Part shown: positions 58,075 to 64,000 of the stretch, piece by piece
Layout: each line of letters begins with the position of its first letter
Numbering within the stretch: position 1 is the stretch's first letter
DNA from: Paramyrothecium sp. XJ0827
Taxonomy: Eukaryota > Ascomycota > Sordariomycetes > Hypocreales > Stachybotryaceae
Direction of reading: 5' to 3'
NCBI GenBank assembly: GCA_020881915.1
Contig: JAJFPB010000001.1
Span: 186,001-250,000 of the forward strand
DNA length: 64,000 nt
Program-made: the position numbers and the translations under genes
Notes under the pieces: generated by a model
Told to the model about the DNA's origin: nothing
Seen by the model: the letters and a program-made list of their open reading frames with translations, nothing else
Database searches by the model: none

Positions 58075-58725
58075 TGTGACGATCGGGGGTAGCCTTACAC
58101 CGTGAGGTATAGGGTAACTAAGGATCGTTGGGGGTTCATTTATCCTTAGACAGAACGACAGGAAAGTATCTAAAGCACATAAGGGGGTTATCACTAGTCT
58201 ATAAGAGAATAGTACAATGAAGGTTATCTCAGGGACTATATATTATTAATAGCTAGTAGTCTCCTATCTATCCTAAGGTAGAATCCTCCTATCTATATAC
58301 TTATTGTAATCACTCCATTAGGGTAATCGCTAGCACACCTAGTTCGGTGCACTTAATCGCAGTACATAAGTACATATACATAATTAGCCCTTTCTTTGCT
58401 TAGTATTATATAGGAATTCACCTACATCCTTAGTTCCGGGGTAGTTAGGCACTAGCCCCTTTTCCTCCTTGCCAGGCGGGGACCATATCCTATTAGACCC
58501 CTAGGAGGATGGCCACATCCTATCTAATATATTCCCCTATTATTTATCTGAACCTCTGGCTATATTGGTCCCATGTGACCATGTCCTTAGTAAGGACTAG
58601 CATGTATTTAGATCGTGGTCCTCCTATCGGTTTATCTAACTTCTCTACGTAGCATCCGTCGAAGCCAGAACGGGTCATTGTTATTCCGTGCTGGCTTAGT
58701 CACAAGGTTAGTGCGGGTCGTGACA
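58075..58725 (-). repeat. Solo LTR C of the same Gypsy family
   Basis: 651 bp, begins TGTGACGATCGGGGG and ends GTCGTGACA, with the target duplication GTTAC on both sides (58070-58074 and 58726-58730). No internal element region is attached, so it arose by LTR-LTR recombination. Its middle part (about 58310-58440) differs from the LTRs of B, indicating a subfamily. It is hardly RIP-degraded. Confidence 0.88.
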
Positions 58726-58730
58726 GTTAC

Positions 58731-59719
58731 GCCGTTTTGCCTGCAACTGAATTTTGAACCTCAACGAGACCCCAATTCCATTCAAATATCTTAATAGTTA
58801 TATATATAATATCCGCGGCCAAAAAACAATAAGTGGGAAGTTAGATTATTCTAGATAGAATAAGCAGCAAGTAATCTTGATTCTATATATATTTGCTGAT
58901 GGAATTTATTAGTTAAAGCCTAAGATTATATTTCATGGTATTCCACTGCCGCAAGGGCATATTTTTTAAGAAGAAGGGCATCTTTACTTACTGGACATTA
59001 CTATTAAATTTAATAAGACTACATATAATAACAAAGACCTATTCCAGAGCTAGATTTCTTCTAAGTTTATCCTATAACTCTAATAGCAATAAGATTACCT
59101 TCTTATAATAGATATTACAATATTCCACAAAACGCCGGAAATTCTACAAAAGCTACAAGATGAACGCATTACTCTAGCGCTAATCCCGCCGGGGCTAATG
59201 AGCTTGCTTCAGCCGCTTAATACAGCTATAAATCGCCTATTTAAAGACTGGCTTCGTAATACAACCGAGGAGTATACAATTCAGCAAGAGGCAGAGAGGA
59301 AATTTAACTAGACTATTCATAATAAACGGATTATAATAACCTAGGTCATTGCTGCTGCTATAAAACGCCTATCAGAGCGGACAGAGCTCGTAGAGAAGGC
59401 ATTTCTTGACTGCGGCATTAGTATTCGACCTGACGGCTCACAGGATCATCTAATCAGTATCAAGGACATCCCCAGCGTAGCAATAGATTTCACTGGGTGA
59501 GAAAACACTAGGGAAACAATCATCAAGACCGAGGAAGTTGTCTATAAAATTAAAGATAATAATAAGCTTATAGTCGCCGGCAACAATAATCTCTATTTAT
59601 ATCTCTTCTTACTTAAGGTCACCAAATTAAAGTTAATATTGAAGGGATTAGATTTAAAGGAATCTAGTAATAAACAAGCCCTCGTAACACATCTGTATCA
59701 CCACTTTCTCAAACAATAA
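58731..59719 (+). pseudogene. DDE transposase, catalytic and C-terminal part
   Basis: Reads LNLNETPIPFKY, IRGQKTISGK, ILYIFADGI, KPKIIFHGIPLPQG, LLIIDITIFHKTPEILQKLQDERITL, LIPPGLMSLLQPLNTAINRLFKDWLR and a long C-terminus ending at 59719. This is the DDE_1-type catalytic domain of pogo/Fot-like transposases. The first catalytic position is Asn (AAC at 58763-58765) where LDE is expected. Several W-to-stop changes occur. Confidence 0.85.
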
Positions 59720-60067
59720 CAACTACCAGAAGTTACTAATAAAAACCATTAAAAAGCATCATCATAACTACAAAATCAACCTCTCCATACAACGATCATA
59801 TTATGCCCTCGAGGCAGCATCTTTCTATTATAATATAGTGGTATTTCCCTCCTCAAGCGCCCTCGGCTGCGCCCTGTTCGATCGAACCTCTGAGATTTGC
59901 ATTTCCCTGATATTACAATATTATCATCTCGATTTCGGTCATTTCTGTGGCTTCGGGCGCCGCTGCTGCGATATTGTTCAGGTAGGAGGTTGGCTGGGCC
60001 CTGCTGGCATCCTTGTTTCATTTGCTAATAAAAGTGTGTGACAGGGGATCTGACCCACCAGACGGAT

Positions 60068-60102
60068 CCACAGACAAATACGAATTTTTTGAGTTCCTAC
60101 GG
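60068..60102 (-). repeat. Right terminal inverted repeat of the DNA transposon
   Basis: 35 bp, perfect complement of 40231-40265, followed by TA at 60103-60104. Confidence 0.9.
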
Positions 60103-60141
60103 TATATTCAGCGGGAATAAAATTTCAGGCGGAGCCATACT
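60103..60141 (+). other. Displaced 3' end of the ABC transporter reading frame
   Basis: If the transposon and one TA are removed, the ABC frame continues here as YSAGIKFQAEPY and ends at a TGA. This piece, 20 kb from the rest of the gene, is the ancestral C-terminus and marks the pre-insertion site. Confidence 0.75.
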
Positions 60142-61043
60142 GACTAGTTCCATGGTCATGAACTAGCCCGTGTTGCTCCGCAATAGGCATGGAGTCAAAT
60201 GTGAGTCCAAGGTATTCTATGCCATCCTCCACCGACATCACTGGCATGAACGTTGAATCTGAGAACCGGACCGCAACTCACAACACCTCAGCACTGATAA
60301 ATTGAGGAGCCATTCTTGAGGCGCGCTAGTGGGTTGAGTTTCGAATCAGATTTGCCTACCTTAGCTAACAGGGGAAGCCAACACGGCATTCTTCAATAAG
60401 TTGGTGCCCTTCACAGCTTGGGACTATAGAATTGTAAATGGGCAAAGGGAGTCTTGATAAAACAAAACGCTGGTTTGTAATACTTTGGCAATGTTGAACG
60501 GACTTGTCGTCCTCAAACACAATGATGATCTAAAAAGAAAACACCCTGAGACATCAGTATACCACTGTCAATTACTGAGACAGGAACAGCGCGCGGAAAA
60601 GACGGCATTTGCCAGTGCTCTGTTCTCCATGGGCCTGATGTCTTCTGCTTTGCGTTTTGGAGAAAGAACGAGGTTGTCTAGGCCCTATGCAAGTCACTTG
60701 CATTTGAAAAAGTGAACGAGAGCGTGCAAAATAGTGACCTAAGGGTAAGTAGTTCTAATGACCGTTGACTGGTTCGGGAAGTATCAAATTCTGTTGCCAG
60801 TCAACTTATTACCTATCTCCACAATTTGCTGGCATTGGTTCCACCAAAGGGTCATAAAAGCGGAAAAATATACGAGCGGCGCAGCCCCAAGACTGCAGAT
60901 GACTGGATCCATTGTGGTGCATTGTAGCCAATCAATTGTCTATCTTCCGCCTGCGCCACTACTCAGGCATCATCGTCCCCTCTCACGCTTGATTGTCTTG
61001 TGAGCTGTTACCTAGGTTTATCATCACACAACTACGTGCCACC
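60142..61043. other. Intergenic region upstream of the HeLo-NACHT gene
   Basis: Former 3' flank of the ABC transporter and promoter of the NLR-like gene. Short frames at 60485-60715 and 60758-61003 show no domain. Confidence 0.4.
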
Positions 61044-63869
61044 ATGGAGGCGGCCGGCCTGGCCCTTGGCATCATCACACTAGCTGGAACTTTCAAAGAC
61101 TGCATAGACCTCTTTGCGCTTTTCACTTCGTACCGTTCCATCGAGCGCGACTGTGCGATTCTGGAAACCAAACTTGATGTTGAGAAGACGTTGCTCTTGC
61201 AATGGGCCCAGCGCAATCGCCTCATTTATTCGGATTATGACCGACGATTAGATGATCGAGAATTGCAACAAGCTGTTTTGAATGTTCTGAGCAGCATTTC
61301 TCTCCTTTTGAGCGAAAGCTCAATACTCCGAAGTCGATACGGGCTAGAACCAGTTTCGGCAAATAACCATGATGTGGCAATACTTAGGACAACTGTAAGT
61401 CGAGAACCGCATGATACGTTTACCAAGGACTTCCAGAAAGTTCGAAAATACCCAGAAAGACAGACACCAGGAATTTCCAGAGCCAACAAGATCCGGTGGG
61501 TCATCAGGGATAGCACTCAGTTTGAGAAGCTCATTCAGGATCTGTCTCATTTCGTCACAAAGCTTGATCAGCTGCTTCCAGACAAGAACAATGAATGGGA
61601 TGGAATCGCTGCCAAAAGCCTATTGGAAGAAGCGTTGTCCGAATTGAAAGATCTCAGAGCTATTTGTGACGTGCGCCTTGCCACCATTAATTCGCCTCCA
61701 CCTGTTGCTGGACCGGCGAAAAAGCGGTTCGAAGATATGCTGCGGCTGAAGATTCTCGAGAAAATCTGGTTCCGGACAATGGATGCACGATTGGAAGCTG
61801 TCGCTCCTGCACATCCCGAAACACTTTCCTGGGCATTGCATCCCAGCTCGGCTCTTTCGTCGTGGTTGAGCTCTGGTACAGGCCTTTTCTGGTTGTCGGG
61901 GAAAGCAGGAAGCGGAAAATCCACCCTGATGAAGTATCTGTATGGACAAAAGAAAACAAAGTCGTTACTCCAGAGTTGGGCCGGGGCATCCGAGTTGGTC
62001 CTTGGGTCATTTTTCTTTTGGAATCTTGGGACTCTGGAGCAAAAGTCGCTCCTTGGCTTATCAAGGTCGATTCTGCATCAAGTATTGGCACAGAATCCTC
62101 TGCTCATCTCGACTCTTTTACCTCGGATGTGGAAGGAGGCGTACAGCCATGAATCGTACCCTGATCCGTTCGCTGGTCTGCAATCCCCGTCTTCAGAGGA
62201 AATGAGTTCAGCATTCGGTAAACTCCAAGACGTGAGTTTGCCACAGCATTATTGCCTGTTCCTCGACGGTCTCGATGAATTCGATGGGGACCTGAACGAT
62301 GGAGTAGCGTTCGTCCGGGAACTATCTCGACATCCCGAAATCAAAATATTGTTATCGAGCAGACCGGTTCCATTGTGCTGCGACTCATTCTCCTTGGTCC
62401 CGTCTCTCCGGCTCCAAGATGTGACGCGCGCAGACATCCAAAATTATGTACAACAGACCGTGGGCTCTCACAGATACATGGAAATACTCAGATCATCAGA
62501 CACGGCCATCGCCGAAACCATTCTCAGACAACTCGTCGATAAATCAGCAGGCGTCTTTTTGTGGGTCATTCTCGCATGTCGTAGTATCCTCAACGGATTC
62601 GCTGCGTACGACACCGCCGTTGAGCTTGTGAAACGAATTGATGAGTTGCCGCCAGAGCTTGAAGGCATGTTTCGTCACATGCTGTCGATGGTGGAGCCCA
62701 GATACTTCGAACATGCCGCAAAAATGCTCAGGGTATGTTACCAAAGACAAAGCATTTTCCGAGAGCATGATCGCGACCAGGACCGATCCAACGAGATTGA
62801 TGCTCTCTCATGGGATATACTTGATCGAGCGGGAATGGACTTTGAAAACGTTCCACCATTCGATGCAGCTCCCCATGACATCCGTGTAATCTGGGATCGT
62901 GTTGAAAGGCGCCTTCGCAGTCGTTGTGGTGGCCTACTGGAGCTGCAAATTGTCAGACTGGCCCCGACTGATAGCGATAATTACGCAACTATCGCATTCA
63001 TCCATAGAACGGTGTTTGAGTTCTTGGACCACCCAGATGCGTGGAAACTCGATTGTCTTCGCGTTCAAGATCAAAGGTTCAACGCCAATGCAGCACTGTC
63101 TTTCATGTCTATACAATCATGGTATTGGAAGCTTGATTCACGATGGTACAAGGCTATGGCGGACGCAATCTTTTGTGCGTGCGTTGCTGATACAGAAAAT
63201 GGAGACCTCAGTTTTGCGCTCCTGGAGAGGATAATGCTTGTCCTACTGCATGAGGAAGCAGCAAACTCTTCGCTAAGAGATGGAACCACACCTTCTATAA
63301 TCATAGGAGAATACGGTCGAGATGTCTTCATATTTCTGCTTGCCGTGGAAGTAAACATGGTTACAAATGTGTCAAAACTCATGCCAGGGTTCGAAGAGGT
63401 GAGCCTGCCTTATCCATTACTCTATCATGCTTTGGTGAGACCCATGCTTGGGGTATTTACACCGTCACCATCCGCCACGCATTTGATGGTACGCTGCCTC
63501 CTAGGTATGAAATGTCAGCCGAATGAGACATTCAACAAAGAAGGATGCATCATTACGCCTTGGGAGAGCTGGGTGTCGCAGTTGATGAGAATGCCACGAG
63601 TGGAAGTCTTCCAAAATCTCGCTGTCACTGAAGCACTTCTTCGTGCAGGTGCTCGGTGTGACAAGGACCAGTTACTGCAAAGCTTCCTGGCAGGTCATTT
63701 AGAGTCGACTCGCGGTGTAGGCACCCAAAAGTCCAAGACTATCGAGGTAGGAACCCGGGTGGCAAAACTTTTGGATCAGGCGAATGAAAGGCATTCTTTT
63801 CACGAACCAAGCGACGGAAATTTTGGGTTGGTCACAGGAGTATTGAGAAGACTTCCATCTCTATGGTAG
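61044..63869 (+). CDS. HeLo-NACHT NLR-like (STAND) protein
   Basis: A single exon of 941 residues. ATG at 61044 lies in an excellent context (GCCACCATGG). Residues 1 to about 210 form a HeLo-type domain (MEAAGLALGIITLAGTFKDCIDLF ... ILETKLDVEK), the helical, membrane-targeting domain of fungal cell-death proteins. The NACHT nucleotide-binding domain follows: Walker A GKAGSGKST (residues 286-294) and Walker B CLFLDGLDEFDGD (Asp408 region), then LLSSRPVP. After NACHT comes a helical region of the kind found C-terminal to fungal NACHT domains (MFRHMLSMVEPRYFEHAAKML ... IAFIHRTVFEFLD). No WD40, ankyrin or TPR repeats are present. Such proteins act in non-self recognition and programmed cell death by oligomerising and using HeLo on membranes. 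The ligand is unknown. Confidence 0.9.
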   Translation: MEAAGLALGIITLAGTFKDCIDLFALFTSYRSIERDCAILETKLDVEKTLLLQWAQRNRLIYSDYDRRLDDRELQQAVLNVLSSISLLLSESSILRSRYGLEPVSANNHDVAILRTTVSREPHDTFTKDFQKVRKYPERQTPGISRANKIRWVIRDSTQFEKLIQDLSHFVTKLDQLLPDKNNEWDGIAAKSLLEEALSELKDLRAICDVRLATINSPPPVAGPAKKRFEDMLRLKILEKIWFRTMDARLEAVAPAHPETLSWALHPSSALSSWLSSGTGLFWLSGKAGSGKSTLMKYLYGQKKTKSLLQSWAGASELVLGSFFFWNLGTLEQKSLLGLSRSILHQVLAQNPLLISTLLPRMWKEAYSHESYPDPFAGLQSPSSEEMSSAFGKLQDVSLPQHYCLFLDGLDEFDGDLNDGVAFVRELSRHPEIKILLSSRPVPLCCDSFSLVPSLRLQDVTRADIQNYVQQTVGSHRYMEILRSSDTAIAETILRQLVDKSAGVFLWVILACRSILNGFAAYDTAVELVKRIDELPPELEGMFRHMLSMVEPRYFEHAAKMLRVCYQRQSIFREHDRDQDRSNEIDALSWDILDRAGMDFENVPPFDAAPHDIRVIWDRVERRLRSRCGGLLELQIVRLAPTDSDNYATIAFIHRTVFEFLDHPDAWKLDCLRVQDQRFNANAALSFMSIQSWYWKLDSRWYKAMADAIFCACVADTENGDLSFALLERIMLVLLHEEAANSSLRDGTTPSIIIGEYGRDVFIFLLAVEVNMVTNVSKLMPGFEEVSLPYPLLYHALVRPMLGVFTPSPSATHLMVRCLLGMKCQPNETFNKEGCIITPWESWVSQLMRMPRVEVFQNLAVTEALLRAGARCDKDQLLQSFLAGHLESTRGVGTQKSKTIEVGTRVAKLLDQANERHSFHEPSDGNFGLVTGVLRRLPSLW

Positions 63870-64000
63870 GATTCATCCTTCCTGTGAGGGTCTCTATCTC
63901 CACTCGTGCATAGACATGTGGCTCCCACCACCCGCCAGGACAAGTGCCTCCGGCTCAAGCTTCATGGCGCTTGGTTTGGTCCGGAAACATAGCTTAAAAT
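63870..64000. other. 3' flank of the HeLo-NACHT gene
   Basis: 131 bases with no recognisable feature up to the window edge. Confidence 0.4.

Larger units (their letters stand above)
40231..60102 (+). mobile_element. TA-flanked DNA transposon (Tc1/mariner-pogo type), split by nested insertions
   Basis: The ends are 35-bp perfect inverted repeats (40231-40265 and 60068-60102, beginning CCGTAGGAACTC). They are flanked by the dinucleotide TA on both sides (40229-40230 and 60103-60104), the target duplication of Tc1/mariner elements. Without its insertions the element is about 2.3 kb, normal for the group. A transposase of the DDE type can be followed across the insertion points. Interior and ends show W-to-stop changes and other C-to-T type decay, so the copy is dead. 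It inserted into the last codons of the ABC transporter gene. Confidence 0.9.

Noticed and set aside
1..64000. CRISPR arrays, tRNA or rRNA genes
   Set aside because: No regularly spaced repeats and no tRNA- or rRNA-like sequence were noticed. A tRNAscan run would be needed to exclude a tRNA with certainty.

Overview
The window is nuclear DNA of a filamentous ascomycete (Pezizomycotina). The evidence is short introns of about 45-155 bp with GT/AG borders, a fungal highly reducing polyketide synthase (HR-PKS), a Zn2Cys6 regulator, a HeLo-NACHT NLR-like protein, and Gypsy retrotransposons with heavy C-to-T/G-to-A decay typical of repeat-induced point mutation (RIP). The genus cannot be read from the sequence.

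Layout. (1) 1-7.7 kb is a decayed area. It holds a fossil PKS fragment (KS end to AT), a P450 that needs one frameshift, a broken rhodopsin-domain membrane protein, a broken tyrosine phenol-lyase/tryptophanase-like gene, and a small cysteine-rich secreted protein with an internal stop. (2) 9.0-13.2 kb is a divergent pair: an unnamed membrane-anchored protein and a chymotrypsin-like/zinc-finger protein. (3) 13.5-40.2 kb is a largely intact biosynthetic cluster: FAD monooxygenase, alpha/beta hydrolase of the polyketide-transferase type, HR-PKS (KS-AT-DH-degenerate MT-ER-KR-ACP), F-box-like protein (probably a bystander), SDR, Zn2Cys6 regulator, glutamine-synthetase-like enzyme, acyl-CoA synthetase and an ABC-C transporter. 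(4) 40.23-60.10 kb is a nested transposon block. A TA-flanked DNA transposon with 35-bp perfect terminal inverted repeats contains a RIP-ruined Gypsy element, which contains a younger Gypsy element and a separate 1-kb insert; a solo LTR sits in the DNA transposon as well. (5) 61.0-63.9 kb encodes a HeLo-NACHT protein.

How the genes may work together (inference). The HR-PKS builds a reduced chain and the hydrolase could release or transfer it. The FMO, SDR and possibly the P450 would tailor it. The acyl-CoA synthetase plus GS-like ligase suggest acyl activation and amide or gamma-glutamyl-type bond formation. The ABC-C pump could export the product and the Zn2Cys6 protein could control the set. 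The outer DNA transposon landed in the last codons of the pump gene, so its present stop codon lies inside the transposon's inverted repeat.
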